Origin: GCA-2746795 sp963747345
GTDB taxonomy: Bacteria > Chloroflexota > Anaerolineae > Promineifilales > Promineifilaceae
Length of the DNA: 64,000 nucleotides
Direction: 5' to 3'
NCBI GenBank assembly: GCA_963747345.1
Contig: CAVVFA010000008.1
Coordinates: 248,001 to 312,000 of the forward strand
The position numbers and the translations under genes are program-made. The number at the start of each line of letters is the position of its first letter. Position 1 is the first letter of the stretch. The notes under the pieces were generated by a model that did no database searches, was not told where the DNA came from, and was given only the letters and a program-made list of their open reading frames with translations. This document shows, in pieces, positions 9,299-18,473 of this stretch.

Positions 9299-9724
9299 AT
9301 GAATTATTTGAACGAAATTTTGGGAGCAATCTTAATCGTCCTCGGTGTGTTTTTCGTTTTTCTAGCTGGCGTGGGTTTACTGCGCATGCCCGACATGTTT
9401 TTGCGCATGTCTACAGCCACCAAGGCTTCGACACTGGGACTGGGACTAATTTTAATGGGAACGGCCGTTTTCTTTTGGGAACTCGGCATCACCAGCCGCG
9501 CCATCGCCACCAGCATCTTCGTTTTGCTCACTGCGCCCGTCTCCGCCCACATGATCGGCCGTGCCGCCTATTCCGATGGTGTGCCTCTCTGGGAAGAAAC
9601 CAAACTGGACGAACTGAAAGAGTATTACGAAACTCACCACCTCGTTGTGCCAGACGAAACGGCCGTGGAGCCGGAACCACGCCTGCCCCTTCACGACTAT
9701 TACACGAGTCGTCCCCGCCTATAA
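9299..9724 (+). CDS. mrpG: Mrp antiporter subunit G
   Basis: The ATG at 9299 is chosen because it places the typical MrpG N-terminus 'AILIVLGVFFVFLAGVGLLR' at the start; an upstream in-frame codon would add an unrelated tail. The family motif 'MPDMFLRMSTATKASTLGLG' follows near residues 31-50, and 'LTAPVSAHMIGRAAY' near 85. The charged extension of about 45 residues after the membrane part ('ETKLDELKEYYETHH') is common in MrpG. It completes a seven-gene mrpABCDEFG set for sodium extrusion and pH control driven by the proton gradient. Confidence 0.92.
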   Translation: MNYLNEILGAILIVLGVFFVFLAGVGLLRMPDMFLRMSTATKASTLGLGLILMGTAVFFWELGITSRAIATSIFVLLTAPVSAHMIGRAAYSDGVPLWEETKLDELKEYYETHHLVVPDETAVEPEPRLPLHDYYTSRPRL

Positions 9725-9882
9725 CCTGATTCTGGGACAGAAATAACATCAAACAAAATCCCCCTAAATGACACCGCCGACAGGTACTGCTATACTTGCC
9801 TTGAAGGAATATACAAAAAACGTTCCCTGCAAACCACGTTTTTTGCACTTATTCTGGAAAAGGAAAACAAGCGGTATCCACT

Positions 9883-11100
9883 ATGTCACATGAGTTTTTA
9901 AATCTTATTTTGGCGTTAGCCATCATCATCGTCGTCGCCAAACTCAGCGGATACATCAGCATCCGTTTAGGACAGCCCGCTGTTTTAGGCGAACTTCTCG
10001 CTGGTATTATCCTCGGCCCAACCCTCATCAATATGCTCGGTTGGCCCGTATTCCTAGACGACCCCTTCCTTGGTGAAACCATCACCATGATGGCCGAAAT
10101 CGGCGTTATCCTCCTGATGATGCTTGCTGGCCTGGAACTAAATCTCGAAGATTTAGCCCGATCAGGCAAAGTGTCAGCCATGGCCGGCACATTAGGCGTC
10201 ATCTTCCCACTCATCTTAGGTGCTGGCACCGCCCTCCTGTTTGGCGCAAATATCGACAGTGCCGTTTTTATTGGACTGGCTCTTTCCGCCACCAGTGTCA
10301 GCATATCGGCGCAAACCTTGCTGGAACTCAACGTCCTCCGCAGCCGCGTCGGTCTCACCATGCTGGGCGCGGCTGTTTTCGACGATATTCTGGTCATTCT
10401 GGCGCTGTCTCTCGCTGTTATCCTGCTGGGAGATAGTGAAGGGGGACTGGCTAGCATCGTGATCACCCTGTTGAAAATGATTGGCTATTTGGTGGGCGCA
10501 ACGGCCGTTGGTCTTTATCTTGTTCCCCGTTTTATTGCCTGGATTGAACGGCTGCCCATCAGCCAGGGTATCGTCGCTTTTGCGCTTGTCTTATGTCTAC
10601 TGTTTGCTTGGGCTGCCGAAGTTATCGGCGGCATGGCGACGATTACCGGTGCATTTTTGCTGGGCTTGTTTTTAGCCCGCCTCCCCTTCAAAAACCGCAT
10701 CGAACAAGGCGTCATTGCCTTGGCCTATGGCTTTTTTGTGCCTATTTTCTTCGTCAATATCGGCTTAGCCATCAACATGCGTGCTATCAGCGGCACCTCA
10801 TGGATATTGGCAATCGTCATCACCATCGTCGCCATTTTAAGCAAAATTGTTGGTAGTGGTTTGGGAGCAAAAATCGGCGGCTACACTAATCTGGAATCAT
10901 TCCAGCTAGGGATTGGCATGGTCTCACGCGGTGAAGTGGGCTTAATCGTAGCCTCATTGGCACTGGCAGAAGGCTTTATTACTCCAGAAACATTTTCCGT
11001 TGTTGTATTCATGGTCATTATGGCAACCTTAGTTACACCACCCATGTTACGCGCAGCTTTTGCGTGGAAACCAAAAAAACCTAACGTAGTAGAAGCCTAA
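9883..11100 (+). CDS. CPA2-family cation/proton antiporter
   Basis: The 405-residue membrane protein belongs to the CPA2 (KefB/NapA-like) family. It has about twelve hydrophobic segments, 'GQPAVLGELLAGIILGPTLI' near residue 30, 'GVILLMMLAGLELNLEDL' near 75, and 'AAVFDDILVILALSLAV' near 165, whose Asp pair corresponds to the ion-binding site. It lacks the C-terminal RCK/TrkA-N domain of KefB. The next gene is a small PII-like protein 20 bases downstream, suggesting that the pair is cotranscribed. The transported cation (Na+ or K+) cannot be told. Confidence 0.88.
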   Translation: MSHEFLNLILALAIIIVVAKLSGYISIRLGQPAVLGELLAGIILGPTLINMLGWPVFLDDPFLGETITMMAEIGVILLMMLAGLELNLEDLARSGKVSAMAGTLGVIFPLILGAGTALLFGANIDSAVFIGLALSATSVSISAQTLLELNVLRSRVGLTMLGAAVFDDILVILALSLAVILLGDSEGGLASIVITLLKMIGYLVGATAVGLYLVPRFIAWIERLPISQGIVAFALVLCLLFAWAAEVIGGMATITGAFLLGLFLARLPFKNRIEQGVIALAYGFFVPIFFVNIGLAINMRAISGTSWILAIVITIVAILSKIVGSGLGAKIGGYTNLESFQLGIGMVSRGEVGLIVASLALAEGFITPETFSVVVFMVIMATLVTPPMLRAAFAWKPKKPNVVEA

Positions 11101-11120
11101 GCTTGAGGGAGAGTGATACA

Positions 11121-11480
11121 ATGCACCAAATGGTTTTACTCGTACTTGATGACGTGAATTATTGCACACCAGTTTTGGATGCCTGGGAAGCGGCTGGCGT
11201 TTCCGGTATCACTATTTTAGATAGCACCGGTTTAGCCCGGGTTCGTGCCGCCAGCAGCTTTCGTGACGATTTCCCGCTGATGCCCAGTATCAGCAATCTC
11301 TTGAAATCACGTGAAGAACATCATCGCACTTTATTCACCGTTGTTGATTCCGATGAAATGGTCGACAAACTCATACAAGTGACACAAAACATTACAGGCG
11401 ATCTGAAAGCGCCCAATAAAGGCGTTATTTTTGTGCTGCCCGTCTCAAGGGCAATTGGGTTACAACAACAAGAAAATTAG
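11121..11480 (+). CDS. PII-like small signalling protein paired with the antiporter
   Basis: The ATG at 11121 is preferred over the TTG at 11103 because a GAGGGAGAG ribosome-site run lies between them. The 119-residue product starts MHQMVLLVLDDVNYCTPVLD and continues with 'GVSGITILDSTGLARV', then 'HRTLFTVVDSDEMVDKLIQV' and 'NKGVIFVLPVSRAIGL'. This is the ferredoxin-like fold and order of degenerate PII-like proteins often found beside cation transporters. The probable role is sensing a small ligand and gating the CPA2 antiporter, inferred from context. The gene converges on ftsK and overlaps its end by 4 bases. Confidence 0.65.
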   Translation: MHQMVLLVLDDVNYCTPVLDAWEAAGVSGITILDSTGLARVRAASSFRDDFPLMPSISNLLKSREEHHRTLFTVVDSDEMVDKLIQVTQNITGDLKAPNKGVIFVLPVSRAIGLQQQEN

Positions 11481-13744
11481 TCGTCTTCTTCTGGATTCAA
11501 CAAACTATCAAATGGATCCACTTCAGATTCTTCGACATAACTTTTACGGGTTTTACCGCCAGTTTTTGGATCTTCGACGAGACCCATTTCAAAAAGATGT
11601 TCCATGATGCGGGCGGCGCGGGGGAAACCGATACGCAGTCGGCGTTGCAGGAGCGAGGTGGAGAGGAAATCTTGTTTTTGGGCGATTTCGATGGCTTGCT
11701 CTAGCAGTTGGTCGGTTTCGTCTAGCAAAGCGTGTTTGGCGATGAGCGTGTCCCAGGGGGTAGGCATCGCTTCATAGTCAGGCAACGCTTTCTGCCAATG
11801 GGTCACAACACGTTCGATTTCGTCGTCGCTGAGGAAAACGCCTTGAGCGCGAACAGGGGCAGCCGCATCAGGAGATTGAAAAAGCATATCGCCTTTACCA
11901 AGAAGTTGTTCCGCACCCGTTGAGTCCAGAATGACACGCGAATCTATGCCCGAAGCAACGGAAAAAGAGAGCCGCGCCGGGAAGTTGGCTTTGATGAGCC
12001 CGGTAATAACGTCGGTAGACGGCCGTTGTGTAGCCACCACCAAATGAATCCCCGTCGCCCGAGCCATTTGCGCTAGACGGCAGAGCGTGCGCTCCACATC
12101 ACCAGGGTACATGTGCATCAAGTCAGCCAGTTCATCAATGAAAACAGCGAGGTAGGGAAGCTTTTTTCTATCTTCGCGCCGGGCCACTTTTTGATTGTAC
12201 CCCGTGAGATTCCGCGCCCCGACTTCGGAGAACATTTCATAGCGGCGATCCATTTCAGCGGTGAGCCAGCGCAGCACCCCCACCGCCCGGTCGGCTTCCA
12301 CTTCCACGCTGCCAATGAGATGAGGCAGGCCGTTGAATCGAATCAGTTCCACCTTTTTGGGGTCAATCATGATGAGCTTGAGGCGTTCTGGCCCATTGTT
12401 GAAGACGAGACAGGTGATGAGTGCGTTCATTAGCACGGATTTACCAGAACCAGTCGTCCCGGCAATAAGCAGATGGGGCAGTTTGGCGAGGTCGATTGCC
12501 ATGGGATTGCCGGAAACACCTTGTCCCAGCGCCACTCCCATCGGGCTTTTTATCTTAGCGAAGGCGTCGGATTCGAGGATGGCTCTCATGCGCACCACAC
12601 TAATTTCGTTATTGGGCACTTCAATGCCAACGACGCCGCGTCCTGGTACGGGCGCTTCAATGCGCAGGCGGGTGACGGCAAGGGCCATCGCCAAGTCGGG
12701 GCGCAGGGAGGCAATTTGGTTGATGCGCACTTTTTGCTCTTTGATTTCGCCGTCGGGCGTTATTTTCTGGGTGTAACCTGGCTCTACCCCAAATTGGGTG
12801 ACGGCGGGGCCTCGTTGGATTTCGGTAACGAGCGCCGGAATATGGAAATCGGCCAGGGTTTCTTCGATGATGCGTTTTTTCTCGTTAATTTCGGCGGGCG
12901 ACATGATGGTTGAACTGCCTTTGTCGAGAATGTCGATGGGGGGCAGCCGTTTGTCGCGGCGATCCAGGCCAGAACCGGTGTCGTAGTCGGCGCTATCGGC
13001 GATACTATCGGCGATAGCGCTAATAATGATGAGTTCTTCGGCGCGATTTTGGTTGTTTTGGGGGAGAGGGATGGGGAGGGGAACGGCCGTTTCCGCAACG
13101 ACCACCGACTCCACAACAGGCTCAACACGGGCTGGTGGCGCAATTTGTTCGCCAGCCCGACGCAAGCGAATGGAGATATGGTTGAGCGTTTCCAGCAAAT
13201 TAACCCAGCCAAATTTCGTGACGAGCGCCACCCCCCACAACAGGAGGGCAAGGTACAGAACACCAGTAAGAAAAGGACCGATGAGGTCAATCAGCGGTTC
13301 AGAGAGTGCCCAGCCCACCAGTCCACCCCCCAGGCCGAGATAAGCGTCGGGCAAGGTAGCTCCAGAGGCGATGTGGCTGATAGGCAGCAACGCAAGCCAG
13401 ATGAGTTCTAGTCCAACGATTTGAGAGGGGCGGATATGGGTGGATAACGGCCGTTTCACCTTACGTACCACAATCAACAAACCACTTAGCGCGATAATGA
13501 AGAAAAGTGGATAAGCCCCCCAGCCAAACACCTGTGTCAAAAAGTTCGTCCACGCATCCAGCCAATCAGCCTGGGTAACACCGGGCAGCGCCAACAAGGT
13601 GATCATGGCAAAGAGAAAGAGGGCAATACCGGCAATTTCTATGCGCCAAGGGAGCATACCGCTGATGAATTTTTCATCCCAGGTGGGGGGCGGTTGAGCC
13701 GGTTCAGCTTTTTTAGGACGTGGTGTTGAAGGTTTTCGAGTCAT
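11477..13744 (-). CDS. ftsK: DNA translocase FtsK/SpoIIIE
   Basis: This is the septal double-stranded DNA pump that clears chromosome ends during division. The product of about 755 residues has an N-terminal membrane domain (about four helices in residues 30-190), a short linker, and a motor domain with Walker A 'GTTGSGKSVLMNAL' near residue 430 and Walker B 'YLAVFIDELADLM' near 520. A C-terminal winged-helix gamma domain ('LLQRRLRIGFPRAARIMEHL', near 690) reads polar chromosomal motifs. ATG at 13744 (MTRKPS) is chosen over a TTG six codons upstream. The frame is intact. Confidence 0.95.
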   Translation of the reverse strand: MTRKPSTPRPKKAEPAQPPPTWDEKFISGMLPWRIEIAGIALFLFAMITLLALPGVTQADWLDAWTNFLTQVFGWGAYPLFFIIALSGLLIVVRKVKRPLSTHIRPSQIVGLELIWLALLPISHIASGATLPDAYLGLGGGLVGWALSEPLIDLIGPFLTGVLYLALLLWGVALVTKFGWVNLLETLNHISIRLRRAGEQIAPPARVEPVVESVVVAETAVPLPIPLPQNNQNRAEELIIISAIADSIADSADYDTGSGLDRRDKRLPPIDILDKGSSTIMSPAEINEKKRIIEETLADFHIPALVTEIQRGPAVTQFGVEPGYTQKITPDGEIKEQKVRINQIASLRPDLAMALAVTRLRIEAPVPGRGVVGIEVPNNEISVVRMRAILESDAFAKIKSPMGVALGQGVSGNPMAIDLAKLPHLLIAGTTGSGKSVLMNALITCLVFNNGPERLKLIMIDPKKVELIRFNGLPHLIGSVEVEADRAVGVLRWLTAEMDRRYEMFSEVGARNLTGYNQKVARREDRKKLPYLAVFIDELADLMHMYPGDVERTLCRLAQMARATGIHLVVATQRPSTDVITGLIKANFPARLSFSVASGIDSRVILDSTGAEQLLGKGDMLFQSPDAAAPVRAQGVFLSDDEIERVVTHWQKALPDYEAMPTPWDTLIAKHALLDETDQLLEQAIEIAQKQDFLSTSLLQRRLRIGFPRAARIMEHLFEMGLVEDPKTGGKTRKSYVEESEVDPFDSLLNPEEDD

Positions 13745-13804
13745 AATCCAGTTAATGTTCAACCCAAAAATTGTTTTTATTTTCGGGTTGAACCCACTGG
13801 TAGT

Positions 13805-14794
13805 TTACTCGTTAGGGGATGCTGCACGCAAGGTGAGTGCCAACCGCTTGCTTTTGGCATCAACGTAGAGCACTTTGGCTCTAACATGTTCACCAATGGT
13901 AACGACGTTGCGCGGATGCAGGAAATCGCCTTCGGCCAATTCGGAGATGTGGATGAGCCCTTCGAGTTCCCGCTCTAACAGGACGAAGGCGCCATAGTTG
14001 ACGATATTGGAAATAGTACCTTCTACAATTTGGCCTTGGTAATAGCGATCTTCGGCGGTGAGCCAGGGATTGGCGTAAAGCTGTTTGAGGCTCAGGGCAA
14101 CACGCTCTTTTTCCTGGTCAATGTCGAGAACCAATACTTCTACCGTTTCATCCGGTTCCAAAATTTTACTGGGATGAATGACACGGCTCCAGGAAAGTTC
14201 GGAGATGTGGATGAGTCCTTCAACGCCACCTAAATCAATGAAGGCGCCAAAATCGGTTAGATTGGTGACGGTTCCGGTAACGGTATCCCCAGGTCTGATG
14301 CTGGCGAGAACCAGTTCCCGTTGTCCAGAATCAACCTGCGCGGCGCGTTCAGAGAGGATGAGCCGATTTAAGCGCGGATTGACTTCAATAATTTTAACTT
14401 GCACGGTTGTACCGACGGCATCTTGCAAGACATGGTTGCGCTGGGCGGCGACATGAAATTGGGGAAAGTCTACAAGTTGGGAGGCGGGAACGAAACCGGG
14501 TAAGCCATGCCATTCTACTAACAAGCCACCTTTGTTAAATCCGCTGACGGTTAATGAAAGGGTTTCCTCTTCTTCATAGGCAACTTGGGCAATCGACCAG
14601 GGATCAATTGGACGAGAGGGCGAGAAATCTGTAGTTTGGTCGATGTCGTCAAAAATGGATTGGTTTTCGAATGATAATTTGCCAAAAGTTTCTGGCGATT
14701 TGGGATTAGCTTCTTCTTCTGAGAACAAAGATGCCCAGAAGGATTCATCTACATTATGATGACCACTATCGCCTCTAGCTGATTCAGGATTCAT
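13805..14794 (-). CDS. S1 RNA-binding domain protein (ribosomal protein S1-like)
   Basis: The 329-residue product has an acidic N-terminus of about 75 residues and three S1/OB-fold repeats near 77-145, 160-235 and 245-322. The last two carry 'GAFIDLGGVEGLIHISELSW' and 'GAFVLLERELEGLIHISELA', typical S1 RNA-binding signatures. Short S1 proteins with three or four repeats serve as ribosomal protein S1 in several non-proteobacterial phyla, where they help mRNA binding to the 30S subunit. It is 60 bases upstream of ftsK on the same strand. The alternative is a general S1-domain regulator. Confidence 0.85.
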   Translation of the reverse strand: MNPESARGDSGHHNVDESFWASLFSEEEANPKSPETFGKLSFENQSIFDDIDQTTDFSPSRPIDPWSIAQVAYEEEETLSLTVSGFNKGGLLVEWHGLPGFVPASQLVDFPQFHVAAQRNHVLQDAVGTTVQVKIIEVNPRLNRLILSERAAQVDSGQRELVLASIRPGDTVTGTVTNLTDFGAFIDLGGVEGLIHISELSWSRVIHPSKILEPDETVEVLVLDIDQEKERVALSLKQLYANPWLTAEDRYYQGQIVEGTISNIVNYGAFVLLERELEGLIHISELAEGDFLHPRNVVTIGEHVRAKVLYVDAKSKRLALTLRAASPNE

Positions 14795-15063
14795 ATTCCA
14801 TTACTCTTTTTTCAATTCTTATATTTAAGATATTGAACGCAGAACCTATCTATTAAGAATATTGTGTTGCGTGTTTTTGGTAACGTTTTAGTCGGGTTTT
14901 GGGTATGTTTATTCTCGATGAAGCAAAAAACCCAGCATTTTGGTAGTACCGAACTCCTATAATTCTTTAATTATAGGCAATGGCTGTAGGCTGTCAACAT
15001 GGATGAGCGTGTTGATTGTGAAACTTTGTATAATATGGGCGATTTCTAATGAAAAGGTAATAT
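14795..15063. other. Divergent intergenic region between the S1 gene and birA
   Basis: These 269 bases separate divergent genes and should hold both promoters. A hairpin CTATAATT-CTTT-AATTATAG lies at 14957-14976. TATAAT at 15029-15034 is a candidate -10 for birA. No palindrome AACGGCCGTT occurs here, and no other gene is visible. Confidence 0.5.
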
Positions 15064-15066
15064 GTG

Positions 15067-15876
15067 ATGGATGATTTGACGAAAACGGCCGTTATGCCCA
15101 AGCTAACAACGATATGGTTAGGTCAGCATTATGAGTATGTTGAAACAATCACCTCGACAAATGATGTATTGAAACAACGCGCAGCGGAAACAACCATGCC
15201 TGAATTACCGTCTGGCGCGGTGCTGGTGACAGATTATCAAAGCAAAGGGCGCGGGCGGCTGGGACGGCGCTGGGAGGCGCTGCCCGGCACGTCGTTGATG
15301 CTCTCTTTGCTGTTAAGGCCGGATTGGCCGGCAGAACAGGCGTTGTGGCTGACAATGATGGCCGGGCTGGCAGCGGCCGAGGCGATTGAATCGCTGTCGC
15401 CTGTGCAGATTTCGTTGAAGTGGCCTAATGATGTGGGTGTTGAACTGGATGGCATCTGGCACAAGGTGGGCGGCTTGCTGGTGGAGGGGAATATGGGGGA
15501 AAACGGCCGTTTGCAAAGCGCAGTCGTGGGTATGGGGCTCAATGTAAACATGACGGCGGCACAGTTACCAGAGGGGATCACGCCGGTGACGAGTTTGCTG
15601 GTCGCCGGAGGCCAGCCCATTGACCGACAGGCGCTGCTGCTGGCTTTTCTGGTGCGCATGGAGCATTGGTATGAAACGGCCGTTGCCAGACAATCGCCTG
15701 TTTCTGCTTGGGAGAAGCGCTTAATCACAGTGGGACGAGACGTTCAAGTGCGTCAGGGAGAGGATGTGGTGGTGGGAACGGCCGTTGGTGTGGATGAATG
15801 GGGTCAACTTCTCATACAAACACATGATAATACCATCCATACCGTAACAGCAGGTGATGTTACATTGAGAGCGTAG
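15067..15876 (+). CDS. birA: Biotin--[acetyl-CoA-carboxylase] ligase
   Basis: This enzyme joins biotin to biotin-carboxyl-carrier proteins by way of biotinyl-AMP. Visible motifs are 'TSTNDVLKQ' (residues 27-35), the glycine-rich biotinyl-AMP loop 'SKGRGRLGRRWEA' (about 59-71), 'SLKWPNDVGVE' (about 116-126) and 'KVGGLLVEG' (about 134-142), then a small C-terminal SH3-like domain. No N-terminal winged helix is present, so it is a monofunctional ligase and not a repressor. The ATG at 15067 directly follows a possible GTG. Four palindromes lie within the gene, in the Thr-Ala-Val or Asn-Gly-Arg reading. Confidence 0.93.
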   Translation: MDDLTKTAVMPKLTTIWLGQHYEYVETITSTNDVLKQRAAETTMPELPSGAVLVTDYQSKGRGRLGRRWEALPGTSLMLSLLLRPDWPAEQALWLTMMAGLAAAEAIESLSPVQISLKWPNDVGVELDGIWHKVGGLLVEGNMGENGRLQSAVVGMGLNVNMTAAQLPEGITPVTSLLVAGGQPIDRQALLLAFLVRMEHWYETAVARQSPVSAWEKRLITVGRDVQVRQGEDVVVGTAVGVDEWGQLLIQTHDNTIHTVTAGDVTLRA

Positions 15877-15985
15877 GAAATCAGGAAGAATTATTTTTGC
15901 ATCGCCGTTATGCAGATAATCGACTATAATTACATAATGATAAGGTTACAAGAAACCCAAAAACAGTACATGGTGGAGGTTTATT

Positions 15986-16300
15986 ATGGCTGACGATTTC
16001 AGTAGTTTTGATAATGATTCATTTGACGAAACTCCAGACTGGCTTGTAGATGACGATGATGCGGCACCTGGCACAGGATCAGGGGACGACGATGATCAAT
16101 TTGAGCAATTGAGGCAAAAAAGCGCCCGGTCTGGTTCTATGTATGATGACATGGAAGCCGACGGAGCAGGGCAGTCCGGAGGTTCATCGTTTTCATGGAG
16201 CAGTTTTAGCTCAGGACAACGCCTTATTTTAGCTTTGTTAATTGTAATAGATATTGTTGCCATCGGTTTCGGTGTATTAGTCGTTACTGGTGTTGTTTAG
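15986..16300 (+). CDS. Small acidic protein with one C-terminal membrane helix
   Basis: I do not recognise this 104-residue protein. Its first 70 residues are very acidic and low in complexity, with 'DDFSSFDNDSFDETPDWLVD' and a second Asp run near residue 31. Residues 77-103 form one hydrophobic helix ('LILALLIVIDIVAIGFGVLV'). It is probably tail-anchored, with the acidic part in the cytoplasm. GGAGG ten bases before the ATG supports the start. It lies between birA and a histidine kinase, on the same strand as both. No function can be given. Confidence 0.65.
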   Translation: MADDFSSFDNDSFDETPDWLVDDDDAAPGTGSGDDDDQFEQLRQKSARSGSMYDDMEADGAGQSGGSSFSWSSFSSGQRLILALLIVIDIVAIGFGVLVVTGVV

Positions 16301-16455
16301 GAATACGACGAAAAACTTTTGACATTTAAAGCTTTCCAAAGCCCATTGTTTCCTATCCTGATTTTAATTTAAATACGATGCCTGGGTATGCGTTCGTATA
16401 CCTGGGTATCTTTGTGTCAGGGTCAACCAAAACATGGCACAAAAGTAGACCTTAA

Positions 16456-18255
16456 ATGAACGGGCAGTCTGTTTTTGTCAGTTTGATCCTTTTGGTATCA
16501 TTTTTTCTCGCATTAGGGATTGCCATTTTCTCATGGGATCGCCGCCGTGCGGGAAGATGGGCGTATCCGTTTGTTTTAGTCGCTTTGGCGGCGGCTTGGT
16601 GGAGCCTTTTTTACGCATTTGAACTCTACTCCCCCTTTTTAGAAAGAAAATTACTGTGGGCAAAAATCCAATATATTGCCATCGTCGCCATTCCCGTTTT
16701 ATGGTTTTTATTTGGGATGACCTATACCGGGCGGCAAAAATGGTTAAACCGCTTTCGTGTTTTGGCGCTATTGGTTGTTCCGCTGATAACATTAGTCTTA
16801 GTATTCACAAATGAATATCATCAACTGATTTGGCTCGAAATACCGTTAACTATGTCTGGACTAATCCCAATTTTAGATCCAGAGTATGGCACTTGGTTTT
16901 GGATTCATTCCGGTTATTCCTATATTCTCTTATTTGTCGGGACGCTAACTTTAATTCAAATTGCTTATCATTCTTCTAAAACGTATCGCTGGCAAAACAT
17001 TGCGTTGGTTGTCGGTGCGTTAATCCCCTGGATTGCGAATGCCATTTATTTGTTGGATTTAGCGGGTCTCCCCGATATTGATTTATCGCCTGTGGCATTT
17101 TCTCTGTCTGCTTTGGTGATTGGCTGGTCGATTTTTCGCTTCCATTTGTTCGATGTGGTGCCTGTAGCCCGCCGTACTGTCGTCGATACCATGCAAAACA
17201 GCATGATTGTGCTGGATATGAAGAATCGCATCGTGGACATGAATCCGGCTGCACTTGCTGTGTTTGAAGTTCAATTTTCTAATGTAATCGGAAAGCCGAT
17301 TAACGACTTGTTGACAAATTTGCCAGACTTGATGGTTACATTTAAGGATGTCTGGGAAGTAGAAACGGAAATTCGATTAGAAGATGAAAAAGGGGAACGC
17401 TATTTTGAATTACAAATTTCTCCTCTATTAAATGCTCGTAAGCAGGTAAACGGCCGTTTAATTATCATCCATGATGTAACCAGTTATAAACAAACCGAGG
17501 CGGCTCTAGCTGAAGCGAGAGATCAAGCCTTAGAAGTCAGCCGTATTAAAACCGAACTGTTAGCCCGCGTAAGCCACGAACTACGAACCCCCTTAAATGT
17601 GATTTTAGGTTTCTCAGAACTACTCCAATTGGGTATTACTGGTCCCATCAACGAAAAACAATACCAAACATTAGATAAAATTCTTGAAAGCACCCGGTTC
17701 CTAACTGCCCAAGTGAATGACCTCTTGAATTTATCCAGTATTGAAGCCGGAACCACAAAATTGTACTGCCTAGACTTTGCCATCAATGACGTCATTGATG
17801 ACGTCATTGAAAAATACAAAGAAGAGGCAGAAAACAAATCAATACAATTGGTAAAAATCGCTTCGGAAAAGCTGCTTGATAGTGTCTATGGCGACCGAGA
17901 TGGCGTGACACAAATTTTGACCAATTTAGTGGGGAATGCGATTAAGTTTTCTAATAAAGGCATAATTCGCATTGGCACATTCGCCTTTGATGCCGATTTT
18001 TGGGCATTACAAGTCTCGGATGAAGGGCCTGGCATTCCCCCAGAAGCGCACGATCTGATATTTGAGCCATTCCGCCAAATTGATGGCTCAATGACCAGAA
18101 TTCATGGCGGCACGGGGCTTGGTCTAGCCATCGTCAAACAAATGACAGAGCTGATGGGCGGTACGATTCAATTGGATAGTGTTATCGGAGAAGGCAGCAC
18201 CTTCACTGTTTTGCTACCCAATGAAGCGAAATACTTAAGCACGTCTGCTGACTAG
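16456..18255 (+). CDS. Sensor histidine kinase with 7TM sensor, PAS and kinase core
   Basis: The 599-residue protein begins with a seven-helix membrane sensor (about residues 1-220, of the HisKA_7TM type), then a PAS domain (about 235-345, 'MQNSMIVLDMKNRIVDMNPA'). The HisKA dimerisation helix has the phospho-accepting His374 in 'RVSHELRTPLNVILGFSELL', and the HATPase_c domain shows N-box 'TNLVGNAIKF', 'DEGPGIPP' and 'GGTGLGLAIV'. The response-regulator gene 219 bases downstream is its likely partner. The 7TM ligand is not predictable. Confidence 0.93.
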   Translation: MNGQSVFVSLILLVSFFLALGIAIFSWDRRRAGRWAYPFVLVALAAAWWSLFYAFELYSPFLERKLLWAKIQYIAIVAIPVLWFLFGMTYTGRQKWLNRFRVLALLVVPLITLVLVFTNEYHQLIWLEIPLTMSGLIPILDPEYGTWFWIHSGYSYILLFVGTLTLIQIAYHSSKTYRWQNIALVVGALIPWIANAIYLLDLAGLPDIDLSPVAFSLSALVIGWSIFRFHLFDVVPVARRTVVDTMQNSMIVLDMKNRIVDMNPAALAVFEVQFSNVIGKPINDLLTNLPDLMVTFKDVWEVETEIRLEDEKGERYFELQISPLLNARKQVNGRLIIIHDVTSYKQTEAALAEARDQALEVSRIKTELLARVSHELRTPLNVILGFSELLQLGITGPINEKQYQTLDKILESTRFLTAQVNDLLNLSSIEAGTTKLYCLDFAINDVIDDVIEKYKEEAENKSIQLVKIASEKLLDSVYGDRDGVTQILTNLVGNAIKFSNKGIIRIGTFAFDADFWALQVSDEGPGIPPEAHDLIFEPFRQIDGSMTRIHGGTGLGLAIVKQMTELMGGTIQLDSVIGEGSTFTVLLPNEAKYLSTSAD

Positions 18256-18340
18256 AAAACAGGACAAATGGGTTAGGTGTATTCTGTGGTTTGATACAAA
18301 AACCGTAAGGACACTTGCCTATGATGATGAAGCGATGTAT

Positions 18341-18455
18341 TTAGGTAAACCACAAAAAGTTCTTAAAATTACCAACACGCAAAATTGTGGTTTCCTTCAA
18401 GGAAAAGCGGGTTTTGCACAATTTTATTTCCAAAAACTTTCCCGCTTTTACCTAA
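18341..18455 (+). repeat. 115-bp structured repeat, copy 1
   Basis: This non-coding element begins TTAGGTAAACCACAAAAAG and ends CCCGCTTTTACCTAA. The ends are inverted (TTAGGTAAA / TTTACCTAA). It holds internal pairs AAAATTGTG/CACAATTTT, AAGCGGG/CCCGCTTT and TTTCCTT-CAAGGAAA. Two other copies, in the opposite orientation, lie at 28256-28370 and 59076-59190, nearly identical over the full length. This copy ends 18 bases before the response-regulator start. It has the features of a non-autonomous MITE-like element; no transposase gene is in the window. Confidence 0.88.
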
Positions 18456-18473
18456 GTAACGAAAGGAATAGAT

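Noticed and set aside
16478..16792. Minus-strand frame within the 7TM kinase gene
   Set aside because: Antisense to a conserved membrane domain, without motifs or start context.
18341..18455. 115-bp repeat as a riboswitch
   Set aside because: Three nearly identical copies in unrelated contexts, one of them after a gene end in a long gap, fit a mobile repeat better; no known riboswitch core was recognised.
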